Positions 44,270-53,337 of a stretch of DNA of 64,000 nucleotides are shown here, in pieces. The number at the start of each line of letters is the position of its first letter. The stretch's first letter is position 1. This stretch comes from Methanotrichaceae archaeon (GTDB taxonomy: Archaea; Halobacteriota; Methanosarcinia; Methanotrichales; Methanotrichaceae), in NCBI GenBank assembly GCA_013178225.1, contig JABLXE010000008.1:1-64000 (forward strand). The letters are read 5' to 3'. The notes beneath the pieces are model-generated. The model searched no databases, was not told the DNA's origin, and was given only the letters and a program-made list of their open reading frames with translations. The translations under genes were made by a program, and so were the position numbers.

Positions 44270-44947
44270 CTAGCCCCTCCCTTTCAGCTCTTGAGAGAAT
44301 TCTTGAGACTCACGCCCTGCTCGCAGGCAATGCTGGCTCATCAGACATTCCTGGCAGTCTTTTCTCCGGCAGCAGGTCAGGTAAAGCCTGACCAGCGCAC
44401 TCTCGACCCTGGCCAGATCTTGACCGCGGAATTGTCTCAGATCTATGTCCAGCTCTCTGGAGACCTCGAGCGCCCTGTTCGATACCGGGGGATTCACATT
44501 CCAGATGCCCCGCAGCTCTCTCAGGAAGATCTGAGCAGTCACCGGCCCGATGCCTTTTAAATCCTGAAGCCTTTTGTTCAGATCCTCCTGGCCCGTGGAG
44601 CAGCGGTAAAGCTCTTCCAGGGATCCATAGCCGGCCTTCAGGTCGCGGACTATTCCCAGAATCTCGCTGGCGGTGGAGAAGTCATAGCGCACATAGCCCC
44701 CTTTGTCCAGCGCCTGCACCAAGCGGTCCCACCCTCCGGATTCGATTTCCTCCGGAAGCACCAGGCCTGCCGCCTCCAGCTCTCGATAGGCCCTGGTGGC
44801 CAGGCTGGCGCTGATTCGGGCTCCATAAAGGGCTGATGCCAGCAGCCACTTGAATCTCCCCTCCGGCGTGTTGAGGTTTATTCCCAGCTCTTCGGAGTAG
44901 GGTGGGTAATGGGTGAAGAGGCAGTCTATTAGATTATTTTTATTCAC
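44270..44947 (-). CDS. Endonuclease III-family (HhH-GPD) DNA glycosylase
   Basis: A 225-residue base-excision repair enzyme: helix-hairpin-helix LKGIGPVTAQIFLREL at about 130-147, then a C-terminal cysteine cluster (CCRRKDCQECLMSQHC) suited to the [4Fe-4S] cluster of Nth/MutY-type enzymes. The usual catalytic Lys before the hairpin and Asp after it are not certain (the later segment reads WNVNPPVSNRALEVSR), so the substrate range is open. GTG 44947 is about 26 bp after a TATA-like TTTAAAC, so it is probably leaderless. Confidence 0.82.
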   Translation of the reverse strand: MNKNNLIDCLFTHYPPYSEELGINLNTPEGRFKWLLASALYGARISASLATRAYRELEAAGLVLPEEIESGGWDRLVQALDKGGYVRYDFSTASEILGIVRDLKAGYGSLEELYRCSTGQEDLNKRLQDLKGIGPVTAQIFLRELRGIWNVNPPVSNRALEVSRELDIDLRQFRGQDLARVESALVRLYLTCCRRKDCQECLMSQHCLRAGRESQEFSQELKGRG

Positions 44948-45052
44948 ACTATTAATATGACTGGAAAAGGTTTAAAGATAATGAAAGAGTCCTGACAGGC
45001 ACAGCAGACCGAGATATGGGGATAGCTCACAGCAAGACCATAAGGCCATATT

Positions 45053-45220
45053 TCAGCGAACGGGTGACGCTTTCACGGGACTAATTTTTATTAGGCCTGG
45101 TTCAACCGTGATCTCAATCCGCCTGCCTGGAACCAACCCTACCTCGTCCATCATTTCTTTTGAGAACTTTATCTTGCCGCTACCGTTTATGGAGTGGAGT
45201 AACTGTTGCTCTAGTTTCAT
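45053..45220 (-). CDS. SpoVT/AbrB-like DNA-binding protein
   Basis: The 55-residue frame has the swapped-hairpin AbrB pattern: GSGKIKFSKEMMDEVGLVPGRRIEITVEPGLIKISP, that is strand, helix, G-x-R-I-x-I strand and final strand. Such proteins are antitoxins or small repressors. No toxin gene is beside it. It is transcribed away from the ribbon-helix-helix gene at 45401. Confidence 0.72.
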   Translation of the reverse strand: MKLEQQLLHSINGSGKIKFSKEMMDEVGLVPGRRIEITVEPGLIKISPVKASPVR

Positions 45221-45384
45221 GTTCGTTTAGCCCCCGTATAGCTATCAAGTGTCCGATGGTGGTATGGCCATATCCTGGTATAACATGATCTATTATGGTA
45301 TATTAGGATTTCGAGGTATTTGTGGTGTAACGTATTATGGTGTCAATTGGTGGCCGATGCTGGCGAAACTTTATCAATTCCTAC

Positions 45385-45398
45385 CATGATATATCATG
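45385..45398. promoter_or_regulatory. 14-bp palindrome before the RHH gene
   Basis: CATGATATATCATG is a perfect palindrome ending three bases before ATG 45401. Upstream (45255-45360) are several TATGGT / GGTATA repeats and the palindrome TATGGCCATA. Ribbon-helix-helix repressors bind such sites in tandem, so autoregulation, perhaps also of the divergent AbrB-like gene, is likely. Confidence 0.5.
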
Positions 45399-45400
45399 AC

Positions 45401-45616
45401 ATGAAGCAACTGTCTGTGTTGGTGGAGGACGACATTCTGGAGGCCATCCAAAATCGGATCAAAGCCTCTGGGCGCAATAAGAGCGATGTCGTGAGAGAGC
45501 TCATCGTGATCGGTCTGAAAAAGCCGCCCACCTCCGCCTACAGAAACCTGGTGAACAATGCCATTGCCGAACACGAGCGAAAATATCATGCCAGGGATAA
45601 ATCTCTGGAGCCCTAA
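45401..45616 (+). CDS. Ribbon-helix-helix (CopG/Arc-type) repressor
   Basis: The start ATG 45401 is chosen because it gives the classical short N-terminal strand (KQLSVLVEDDILEAIQNRIKASGRNKSDVVRELIVIGLKK), with G-x-N-K-S-D at the helix junction. The frame is open upstream, but that part is not RHH-like. The 71-residue dimeric DNA-binding protein may be an antitoxin or transcription factor; the C-terminal tail (SAYRNLVNNAIAEHERKY) could bind a partner. No toxin follows it. Confidence 0.78.
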   Translation: MKQLSVLVEDDILEAIQNRIKASGRNKSDVVRELIVIGLKKPPTSAYRNLVNNAIAEHERKYHARDKSLEP

Positions 45617-45724
45617 ATAGCCAAAGCAAATAGCCAGAGCCCTCTGACATTTTTATTTGGCAGCGATGACGGGCCTCGATCTGCCATTCGGGGCAATCTT
45701 TTTGCAGGGGTCAGGGCTTGTTCT

Positions 45725-46567
45725 ATGTCCATGGACTACTTATCCAGCGGCTTTTCCAGGGTGGATGGCTCACAGGACCCAGGCATATTCGTATCCTGCC
45801 TGCAGACGCTCAGCTCTCTTCCCTATTTCCAGAGCTACAAGAAGCGAAGCTTTCAGCTGCTGAGGCCGGAAGCCGGCTGCAGAATACTTGAGATCGGCTG
45901 CGGCCTGGGAGAGGATGCGAGGGCGATTGCCCGGATGGTCGGGAGCGAACCGCCTGGACGGGGCGGCTTTGTGGCGGCGGTTGACGCCAGCCGGAAGATG
46001 ATAGGCTCCGCCCGCAATAGCATTGAAGATGCAGAAACCGAGCCCATCCGCTTCTGCCTGGCGGATGCCTGCCGGCTTCCGTTCAGCGATGGGGCCTTTT
46101 ATGGCGTCAGGGCTGACCGGGTCTTGCAGCACATCTCCGAGGCGGAAATGGCCTTTTTCGAGATGGCTCGGGTCGTCAGGGACGGGGGCCGGGTGGTCGT
46201 GTACGAGCCCGACTGGGGAACCTTCATCGTGAGCCCGGGCGGAAAGGAGGTCAGCCGCACCATGACCCGGCTTTTTGGGGACAACTTTCCCAGCGGCTGG
46301 ATCGGCCGACAGCTTCCGGGACTATTCCGTGAGGCGGGCCTAGGAAAGATACAGGTCGAGGCGCATACATTTTTCACCGGCGATCTCCCGCTGGCCAAAC
46401 AGGTCTTCGACCTCGTCAATAACGCTCACCGGGCGGAGAAACTGGGTAATGTTACGGAAAGTCAGGCCGAGGGTTGGCTCGCCGATCTGGAGAAGGCCCA
46501 TAGCCAGGGGCGCTTCTTCTGCTCGTACACCGGCTTTCTGGTCTGTGGTGAAAAGCCGTTTCGTTAA
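45725..46567 (+). CDS. Class I SAM methyltransferase
   Basis: The 280-residue product shows motif I ILEIGCGLGEDARAIARMVG, VAAVDASRKMI, LADACRLPFSDGAFYGVRADRVLQHISE and EMARVVRDGGRVVVYEPDWG, typical of UbiE/COQ5-like methyltransferases. Substrate unknown. Two ATGs (45725, 45731) are possible; no ribosome site separates them. Single gene. Confidence 0.85.
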   Translation: MSMDYLSSGFSRVDGSQDPGIFVSCLQTLSSLPYFQSYKKRSFQLLRPEAGCRILEIGCGLGEDARAIARMVGSEPPGRGGFVAAVDASRKMIGSARNSIEDAETEPIRFCLADACRLPFSDGAFYGVRADRVLQHISEAEMAFFEMARVVRDGGRVVVYEPDWGTFIVSPGGKEVSRTMTRLFGDNFPSGWIGRQLPGLFREAGLGKIQVEAHTFFTGDLPLAKQVFDLVNNAHRAEKLGNVTESQAEGWLADLEKAHSQGRFFCSYTGFLVCGEKPFR

Positions 46568-46737
46568 TATCCGCAGAACAACCTGCAGAACCCTATGGTT
46601 GGATTGGATCGAATCGAAAGCTATCGGATTTATTGCTAAAATAGCGGGCGCGAGCGCAATGGTCCTGCAACTTTACCCGGATATCAAATTGAAAGTGAAG
46701 GGGAAGCGCTCCAATTGAGCGCCGGCATCGGCCTTCC

Positions 46738-47880
46738 TCAGCTCAGCTCCAGTTTACGGCCCTTCTCCAGCTGTTGAATCTGTTCTTCGCTTATGGCGGC
46801 CAGTTCCTTGAACTGATTGATAGTATCCCGCATTTTGGGCAGAGCTTCCTGCTTATAGGTGTTGATGGAATCCAAAGCCTCAATTGCATTGGCAAAGGCA
46901 GTCTTCAGCCCCTCGACCGAAATATTGGTATCCATCGACCCTCTCTGGATTTCCGCTCCCTGGTCCTTCAGCATTTCCGAAGTGGTGATGATTATGCCAT
47001 TTGTGGTCTCATTGAGCATTTGAATCTTCTTCAGGGCAATCTTCTGGTGATATAGAGCGCTGGCAACCATCACAGAGGTCCGCAAAGCGGAAATGGTCAC
47101 AGTCTTGGCTCTTTCCACCCCGCGCATCAGCTCCCTGTTATTTCTGATCACAATTTCCGTTGCCATTACGCCCTGCTGATTGACCACGATCATCTGCTGC
47201 ATGTCCATAATTCGCTGTCGCAGCGGAAAGAGGACCTCTTCGGCGACAAATTTAACTTTTTCTGGGTCCTCGCTCCGGGCCTGAGCTGCCTCGATCTGCC
47301 TTCCGATCGCCTCATCCATCAGAATGCCGAGCTGAACCTCTTTCATCAGCCTTTTGGTCAAATTACGCATTGCTTGCTGTTCGATCTCCAGGGTAGTATT
47401 ATCGTTTTTGAGGATAGTTTTCCCTTTGTCCAAAGAGATAATGATATCCGCAATAGCCGAATCTGCTTTCTGGTATCTAGCAAAATATGCCCTGACCGGG
47501 TCATACAGCTTGCCGAAAATGCCGGTCCTGGTGAAATCTATCAGGCTGGGGTCGAGGTCCTTTAATTCCCGGTTCAAATCCATCAAGCCTTTGGACACGA
47601 TCCCGCCTTCATCTCCGTCTTTGGACAGGTCCCCAACTCTCACTTGCAGCAAAGAATTTTTGGCTGCCGAGTTCTTCATCGAGGCAGTCCCAAAAGACTC
47701 GATTGACTGGAGGATATACTTCTTCCTGGCAAATTCATCGATATCCAGGGTTAGAATTTCCCCAACATTGCTTTCCGCTATAGCCTGAAGCTGAGCCACT
47801 TCCTCCGGCACTGGTTTGACCTGTTCCTGAACCTCTTTCTTGATTGCCGCATCATCGGGGACATCCAAGGTGAAAGCCAT
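46738..47880 (-). CDS. TelA-family (toxic anion resistance) protein
   Basis: The 380-residue, mostly helical protein matches TelA/YceH: long heptad-rich helices (EIEQQAMRNLTKRLMKEVQLGILMDEAIGRQI) and the core segment MQQMIVVNQQGVMATEIVIRNNRELMRGVERAKTVTISALRTSVMVASAL. ATG 47880 with GGGAGGG upstream is the start; an extension to 48099 runs into the neighbouring gene. TelA proteins are tied to membrane and tellurite stress in bacteria; the mechanism is unknown. It is third in an operon after the XpaC-like and VWA genes. Confidence 0.87.
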   Translation of the reverse strand: MAFTLDVPDDAAIKKEVQEQVKPVPEEVAQLQAIAESNVGEILTLDIDEFARKKYILQSIESFGTASMKNSAAKNSLLQVRVGDLSKDGDEGGIVSKGLMDLNRELKDLDPSLIDFTRTGIFGKLYDPVRAYFARYQKADSAIADIIISLDKGKTILKNDNTTLEIEQQAMRNLTKRLMKEVQLGILMDEAIGRQIEAAQARSEDPEKVKFVAEEVLFPLRQRIMDMQQMIVVNQQGVMATEIVIRNNRELMRGVERAKTVTISALRTSVMVASALYHQKIALKKIQMLNETTNGIIITTSEMLKDQGAEIQRGSMDTNISVEGLKTAFANAIEALDSINTYKQEALPKMRDTINQFKELAAISEEQIQQLEKGRKLELS

Positions 47881-47896
47881 CTTAGCCCTCCCACAC

Positions 47897-49600
47897 TTAC
47901 AATTCCGCATTGAACAGGTTGCGTAGTTTATAAACAACGTCGTCCGTATCGGCGTTAATACAGGCCGCTTCATTGATGTTGGAGATGGCCTGCAATTCCG
48001 GGATATCCGCATTGTAGCCGATTGTGTAAATGGGTATTCCAAAGCCCTCGACGATGCCTCTGATATCGTCCAGCGAATGGCCTGCGTTGGTTTCTCCATC
48101 GCTGAGAACGAAAATCCTCGGTTTCAGATTGGGATCTGCATTGGGACCTGTGGCATTCTGATCGATGAGCATCTGCATGGCGATCGCAATTGCATCGAAG
48201 GTTGCCGTGCTTCCGCTAGCCTGCAGATCATTGACTGCGCCGGCAAATTTGGACCTCTGGTTCAGGTCGAATTCAGCAATAGGCAGGTCGATATTGACAT
48301 CATTGGAATACGATATCAGTCCAATCAGATTGTCCCCGCCGATGTAGTATTGACCCTCGATCAATGAGCGTTTCAATCTATTCAGCGGTTCGCCGTCCAT
48401 GCTTCCGGATACATCGGCCACGAAGACGGCACAAATGGGCTTACCGACGTTCTTCGTATCTTTCCAGAACTTTTGGGCCTGGATGACTAAGTCGCCGCTG
48501 ACGGCTTCGGTTTCGGATTTGTATTCATTCAGGCCGTTAAAGCCGTATTTTGCGGCCAGGTTCTGGTACTTTTCCTGCTGGGAGAACTCAACGAATCTAT
48601 CCAGAATCTCCTTCTTCTCCGCAGATAGATCGCCTATCGCATATATTGGATTGTCGTGTCTGAACCCGAAGGGAATAAATTCATAGGACCTGATATCAGG
48701 TGTGTTCAGATAGGTCTGGTATTCCAGGATAAAGCCGTCCAGAAGGCCTGATTTGGCCATCTCCCTCATTTGCAGGGTAGTATAGGCGACGACGGGAATA
48801 TTGGTCTGGAAGCTCTCAAATCCTGCTTCTGCTTTGCTGCTCAATGGGTCGCTGCGATCAAAGGTCTGTAGTGTTGAGATCAAAAAGTTCAGCCCGGTTG
48901 AACTGGCAAGAGGATTGGTGTAGCCCATAGCCAGATCGTTGCTGGCGACAGCATCGATGACCGTCGTGATGTTGGCGGTCCCGTATTTATTTACCAGTTT
49001 ATCTTTCTTCTCTCTGGTAAGCAGGATTCCGGCCACATTGCCGGCAAGTCTCTGTTGAACTGGCCCGGCTTTAACTCCTCGGGAGCGGATCATCTCGCCC
49101 CAGAGTTCATTGGAGGGTGTATAGGCATCCGGCAAATACTTCCTGGAGGTGATGTAGTCGGCGCCTTCCCCGGAGGGGATTCCTCTTAGCCTTACCGATA
49201 CCTGTTTGCCGTTGATATTAATTCCGGCATTGTTGAAGTCTCTGGCCACCTCTGTCAGCCAGCCATCAGTGCCGCTGCCAGCTTTCTCTGTTGAGGAAAA
49301 TATCTCGATGTAGCTGGGTGTGCTTTTCTCAACCTGCGGCGAATATTTTGAGATATCGGGCAGCGTTCTGTTCAGGTCAGGGGGCTGAATTTCCACCGGG
49401 ACCTTCGGATGCGTGACCGTTTTCACATTGATGTCCTCAATGATGGACTTCAGCGAATCATCCGCATCATCTAGCTTTTTCAGCGTTTCGCTCTTGCCAC
49501 TATCTCCGATTAAAGAAATCCCGGCATAAACCAGCAGAAATACCACGACTGCTGCTCCGACGATCCTCAAAATTACTTTTTTACCGCCTTGGTTAGGCAT
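47897..49600 (-). CDS. Membrane-anchored solute-binding / VWA domain protein
   Basis: One helix near the N terminus (about 10-30) anchors a large external part. Residues about 95-370 resemble an extracellular type-2 solute-binding protein (STEKAGSGTDGWLTEVARDFNNAGININGKQVSVRL, KYLPDAYTPSNELW). Residues about 390-560 are a von Willebrand A domain with an intact MIDAS (FVADVSGSMDG, TFDA, LSDGETN). It likely binds a ligand or protein outside the cell and signals or assembles through the metal site. It lies 16 bp from each neighbour, between the XpaC-like and TelA genes. Confidence 0.85.
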   Translation of the reverse strand: MPNQGGKKVILRIVGAAVVVFLLVYAGISLIGDSGKSETLKKLDDADDSLKSIIEDINVKTVTHPKVPVEIQPPDLNRTLPDISKYSPQVEKSTPSYIEIFSSTEKAGSGTDGWLTEVARDFNNAGININGKQVSVRLRGIPSGEGADYITSRKYLPDAYTPSNELWGEMIRSRGVKAGPVQQRLAGNVAGILLTREKKDKLVNKYGTANITTVIDAVASNDLAMGYTNPLASSTGLNFLISTLQTFDRSDPLSSKAEAGFESFQTNIPVVAYTTLQMREMAKSGLLDGFILEYQTYLNTPDIRSYEFIPFGFRHDNPIYAIGDLSAEKKEILDRFVEFSQQEKYQNLAAKYGFNGLNEYKSETEAVSGDLVIQAQKFWKDTKNVGKPICAVFVADVSGSMDGEPLNRLKRSLIEGQYYIGGDNLIGLISYSNDVNIDLPIAEFDLNQRSKFAGAVNDLQASGSTATFDAIAIAMQMLIDQNATGPNADPNLKPRIFVLSDGETNAGHSLDDIRGIVEGFGIPIYTIGYNADIPELQAISNINEAACINADTDDVVYKLRNLFNAEL

Positions 49601-49616
49601 GCTGATATACCCCGCT

Positions 49617-50360
49617 TCAATTCTTATAGAGTACTGCCTGTTTGATCAGATTATTAATCTCGACCATGCCTGGCATTTTTTCCAGTTGGCCGCTATCTAT
49701 ACAGTTCAAGTCTGAGATCTCCAGGAGCAGCCGGTCAAGCTTTAGCAAGATCTGTTCATTGTATTCAGCGGCTGCTTTTATAAAAGTGATATATTCATCA
49801 TAGACTCTGGATTTTTCCTCTATAAATTGCTTTGAAAAGGCCCCTTCTTCGCGTTTCTTTCTGATGAAGTTGTAATCTTCTTCGTCAAAGGCCTTCAGTT
49901 TATTGACGATGCTGCGAATATTCACAAAGAAAATGTTCTCCACTTCGGAGATGACCGCATCGAATTTCCCGTAGCTGATCTCCGAGGCGCTGAAGTTCTG
50001 CAGAAGGATATCCCGGATAATCTTATTCTTTTTCTGCAGCCGCTCAATCTGATCGAGGAGCAAGTCAACGGTTTCTTCGAAGGTTTTGAGGGGGCGGCAA
50101 TCATTCAGCGCCTCAATATAATCGTCCGCAGTCCATTCTTTGGACCTGGTTTCCAGGTTTTCCGGTTCGGCGAGGAGCTTATAATTGCCATAGAGCAATC
50201 CGGCGCCGCTCAAGAAGATGAATGCGCTGCCGAAGGCCGTTGCCAGTGCGCCGGCCCCGACCAACTCCAGTCCGACCAATCCCGGAGAGAATAGGATTAT
50301 GTTGCCGGCGGCAATGCCCAAATTCAGGCCCAGTAGATTGATCAGCTTTTTTCTCTCCAT
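49617..50360 (-). CDS. XpaC-like two-helix membrane protein
   Basis: Residues about 8-60 form two membrane helices; the remaining 185 residues are cytoplasmic and helical (DYIEALNDCRPLKTFEETVDLLLDQIERLQKK). This layout and its pairing with TelA fit the XpaC (5-bromo-4-chloroindolyl phosphate hydrolysis) family, which despite its name is probably not an enzyme. GAGGAG precedes the ATG. It is the first gene of the operon with the VWA and TelA genes. Confidence 0.7.
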   Translation of the reverse strand: MERKKLINLLGLNLGIAAGNIILFSPGLVGLELVGAGALATAFGSAFIFLSGAGLLYGNYKLLAEPENLETRSKEWTADDYIEALNDCRPLKTFEETVDLLLDQIERLQKKNKIIRDILLQNFSASEISYGKFDAVISEVENIFFVNIRSIVNKLKAFDEEDYNFIRKKREEGAFSKQFIEEKSRVYDEYITFIKAAAEYNEQILLKLDRLLLEISDLNCIDSGQLEKMPGMVEINNLIKQAVLYKN

Positions 50361-50871
50361 GAACTCCTCTTCTCCAGCCTTTCTTTGTAGCTCTTTTTTG
50401 GATCTGGAGGCACCCTCGTCTCTGATGAAGGTCTTTTAAAAACAGTATGAGCCGTGTCATGCCTGCGGGCCATGAAGCGCCTGCTGACGCCTATATCGCA
50501 CGCCTTTATGAGGGGGCCCAGTGGATCATTCTTGGCAGCGCAGTATTTTTCGGCCTTTTCCTCCTGGGCTGTACTCCAGCTAACGATTGTGGAATTTATG
50601 CTGAAGATACCTGGGCCAATTGCTGTTCGTCCTCTGATAATCCCGACCGGTGCAGCTCGGGTAGCCTGAAGGTCGAACTTCTCATATCTCTTCTGAAGCC
50701 AGCTAGAGATGTAAGGCCAGGTCGGTCCGCTCATATTCCCTCCAATGCCCCTAGTATATGTCATTGGATTAAAGCGTAACTGCCGAAATTATTATTCCAT
50801 AGAATCGAAAATTATTCGAGCTGGTCAGGGGCGGGCTCCCGGAGAGATTTTGAGGAGGAAGATGCCGGTAT
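50361..50871. other. Region without a supported gene
   Basis: Open frames exist on both strands (50342-50764 minus, 50447-50779 plus), but neither has a ribosome site or recognisable features, and the minus frame runs into the XpaC-like gene. The region may carry the operon promoter. The 3' remains of a hicB-like gene end at 50872. Confidence 0.35.
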
Positions 50872-51107
50872 CTACGACAGCCGCAAATCCGCAGCTTGCA
50901 CCCGGACTTTAGCGATGATGAGGCTCTCCTCAACCGGTTCTGTCGACTGATCCTCTTTAAAGCTATCAAATGGGATTCGATGTCCTCCCTGGTATTCTCC
51001 AGAGTTTCATCAAGGGTCTCACCTTGGGAGTAGCAGCCGGGAAGAGCGGGAACCTCCGACCAGAACCCGCCTTCTTCTGCCTGATGTATCAGAATGGTGT
51101 ATTCCAT
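50872..51107 (-). pseudogene. HicB-like antitoxin, frameshifted
   Basis: The start MEYTILIHQAEEGGFWSEVPALPGCYSQGETLDETLENTREDIESHLIALK is a clear HicB domain. After GCTTTAAAGAGG (about 50960) the family sequence continues in the next frame as EDQSTEPVEESLIIAKVRVQA, ending at 50872. A single missing G in the AAAGGAGG-like run would restore a 78-residue antitoxin. No hicA is next to it. If not an error, the product ends in a long unrelated tail. Confidence 0.75.
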
Positions 51108-51187
51108 ATTCAATCACTCAATTGAGGAGCCTTACAAATTCATCACCGCCTGTTTTATGAAATCTCCCCTCACCAGTTCTCAACAAA

Positions 51188-51195
51188 TTTAAATA
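51188..51195 (+). promoter_or_regulatory. TATA box of the SDH-type protease gene
   Basis: TTTAAATA lies about 27 bp before ATG 51219 and there is no ribosome site, so the mRNA should be leaderless. Confidence 0.6.
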
Positions 51196-51218
51196 CTATT
51201 TGTGGAAATTATTTAACG

Positions 51219-52082
51219 ATGGACGTCCTTCTGGCTCAGGCACCGACAGACGTGTTGTTCAACAATTTCTTCATTATACTATTCATCTTAATAATTTTTG
51301 TCCCGATGATGCAGCGGTACATCCTGCAGGTGGAGCGCAGGCGGGTTCTAACCAGGCTGGGCAAGAAGAGACGGACTCAGGTAATCACACTCATTCACCG
51401 CCAGGAAGTCATCAGTTTCCTGGGCATTCCTCTGGCCCGCTACATCGATATAGATGACAGCGAGCAGGTTCTGCGTGCCATCCGCATGGCCCAGAAGGAC
51501 ATACCCATTGATATTATTCTGCACACCCCCGGCGGCTTGGCTCTGGCCGCCACCCAGATCGCCATGGCCCTCAAGGCCCACCCGGCAAAGAAGACGGTAT
51601 TGGTGCCGCACTACGCCATGAGCGGCGGAACCCTGATCGCCTTTGCTGCCGACGAGATAATTATGGACGAGCACGCGGCACTGGGCCCCGTGGACCCGCA
51701 GCTGGGCGATCAGCAAGGAGTCTACCCGGCCACATCACTTCTGAAAGTTGTCGAAAAGAAGAAGACCGACGAGACGGACGACAAGACCCTGGTCTATGCC
51801 GAAGAGGCCCGAAAAGCCCTGGAGCAGATGAAGGCCCTGCTGGCCCGGATCCTGGACGGAAAATGCGGGAAGGACCGCCTGGATGTGATCATCGAGGAGT
51901 TCGTGTCGGGTAAATACACCCACGACCACCCATTCATGGCTGAGGAGGCGCGTTACCTGCTGGGAGACTGTGTTAAGACCGAGGTTCCCGAGGAGGTCTA
52001 CGAGCTGATGAACCTCTACCGCATGGAAGTGGGCAGGGGAAGGCCGGGAGTAGAATACGTCCCTCTGACGCGAAAGAATTGA
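51219..52082 (+). CDS. Membrane serine protease of the SDH/SppA (ClpP-like) class
   Basis: One N-terminal helix (about 13-30) anchors a ClpP-fold domain of the serine dehydrogenase proteinase family (PF01972). Signs are IPIDIILHTPGGLALAATQIAMAL (oxyanion loop), VPHYAMSGGTLIAFAADEIIMDEHAALGPVDPQLG (nucleophile Ser in the MSGGT turn) and a C-terminal Lys/His region. In archaea this class may degrade membrane or signal peptides. It is 287 residues, typical of the family, with no operon partner. Confidence 0.88.
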   Translation: MDVLLAQAPTDVLFNNFFIILFILIIFVPMMQRYILQVERRRVLTRLGKKRRTQVITLIHRQEVISFLGIPLARYIDIDDSEQVLRAIRMAQKDIPIDIILHTPGGLALAATQIAMALKAHPAKKTVLVPHYAMSGGTLIAFAADEIIMDEHAALGPVDPQLGDQQGVYPATSLLKVVEKKKTDETDDKTLVYAEEARKALEQMKALLARILDGKCGKDRLDVIIEEFVSGKYTHDHPFMAEEARYLLGDCVKTEVPEEVYELMNLYRMEVGRGRPGVEYVPLTRKN

Positions 52083-52217
52083 GACTGAAAGGTCGGAGCA
52101 CTCAATCTCAATCGGCTGGCAGCACGGACTGCGGCCGATGCTAATCTTTTACCGAAATGCCCTTCATTTCCCCGGGCCGTCGTACTATCTCCTTTAAAAA
52201 TCAACCTCCTTTGAAAA

Positions 52218-53234
52218 TCAATCCTGCGAGCAGCCGCCCGCCTGGCCGGCCTTGTTCGCCCTGAAATCAATGACCACATTGAAGCGGTGGGGAGCGTAGC
52301 TGCGCACTATTCCCTGGTAAAGGAATTCGACAGAGATATCCAGCCTTGAGGCTGCCGCCTCTATGATCGCCCGGTCCTGGTAAAGGTCCTCTTCGGGTGC
52401 GAATGTATAGTAGTGGACGATGCCACCGTCTTTAGCCGCCCTCATGGCCAGTCCCAGGAACTGAGAGGCGCTGTGGGGCAGGTTCATGATCACGTGGTCG
52501 GCAGTGTCCGGATATCGCAGAGCGACCTCAGAAGCGTCTCCTTCGTAGATCTCCAGTTCTACTTTATTCAGGATGGCGTTTTCACGCATGAAATTCACAG
52601 CCGCCGGATTCTTGTCCGCAGCTATCACCCGGGCGCCCTTTTTGGCCATCAGCAGGGCAAATGGGCCCACTCCAGCGAAGAGGTCCAGCACCACCTGGCC
52701 GGGACAGACCTGTGCGGCCACGCGCAACCGCTCGGTCCCGAGGCGCGGCGAAAAGTATGCACTTCCCAGGTCTATCCGGTAGCGCAGGCCGTGCTCCTTG
52801 TGAACCGTGGTCGTACGCACCTCTCCGGCCACATGGCGGAAGCGGCGGGTGCGAAATTCGCCCTCCACATCCGAGAGAGGAGAAATAGCGGTCCTTATGC
52901 TGCAATTGCAGCGCATGAGCGCAGAGGCCACTTCTTCGGCCCGCTCGGGCTCCACGATTGCGATATCGCCCACCTGCTCGAAGCTGGGGGAAAATCCCAG
53001 CAGGTCCTGGGGACAGAGTGGGATCTCTTCCGGCAGAAAATCTCGATCCGCTGGCTCAAAGGGCCCCAGCCGGGATAGATCGTCCAGAGCAGCTTGGTCC
53101 AGGCCGAGGACGGGCAGGTAAACGTGAGTGCCATCAGAGAAGATCTTGCGGGACCGGTCAAAGAGCTCCCGCTCGACCAGAGCTTTTCTGAAGCGCTCGC
53201 CGGAGCTTCGCGGGACCCGTAGGCCAAGGGACAT
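52218..53234 (-). CDS. trm5: tRNA (guanine37-N1)-methyltransferase Trm5
   Basis: The 338-residue enzyme methylates N1 of G37 in tRNA, which prevents frameshifting and starts wyosine synthesis. It has the SAM motif VLDLFAGVGPFALLMAKKGARVIAADKNPAA and the Trm5 signature NLPHSASQF (N-P-P-Y-like motif as NLPH). The N-terminal D1/D2 domains are present (RKALVERELFDRSRKIF; FRTRRFRHVAGEVRTTTVHKEHGLRYRID). ATG 53234 has no ribosome site, so it may be leaderless. Confidence 0.92.
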   Translation of the reverse strand: MSLGLRVPRSSGERFRKALVERELFDRSRKIFSDGTHVYLPVLGLDQAALDDLSRLGPFEPADRDFLPEEIPLCPQDLLGFSPSFEQVGDIAIVEPERAEEVASALMRCNCSIRTAISPLSDVEGEFRTRRFRHVAGEVRTTTVHKEHGLRYRIDLGSAYFSPRLGTERLRVAAQVCPGQVVLDLFAGVGPFALLMAKKGARVIAADKNPAAVNFMRENAILNKVELEIYEGDASEVALRYPDTADHVIMNLPHSASQFLGLAMRAAKDGGIVHYYTFAPEEDLYQDRAIIEAAASRLDISVEFLYQGIVRSYAPHRFNVVIDFRANKAGQAGGCSQD

Positions 53235-53309
53235 TGGAGTGGAGAGTGGAGGAGATGGTTAATAGCTCTATCCGAGAGTGAATTGAGAGCATCATCCAGC
53301 AAGGGTTAA

Positions 53310-53324
53310 ATGCATTCAATGCAT
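53310..53324. promoter_or_regulatory. Palindromic operator candidate of hicBA
   Basis: ATGCAT-TCA-ATGCAT is a perfect interrupted palindrome ending 13 bp before the hicB start. HicB proteins usually repress their own operon by binding such repeats. Confidence 0.45.
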
Positions 53325-53337
53325 CAGTTACATTGGT

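Noticed and set aside
46738-48099. Longer TelA frame starting at 48099
   Set aside because: The extra 73 residues are the antisense-like shadow of the VWA gene; ATG 47880 has a proper ribosome site.
50342-50764. Minus-strand open frame (140 residues) before the XpaC-like gene
   Set aside because: No ribosome site, no recognisable features, and it overlaps the true start of the next gene. The plus-strand frame at 50447-50779 is no better.
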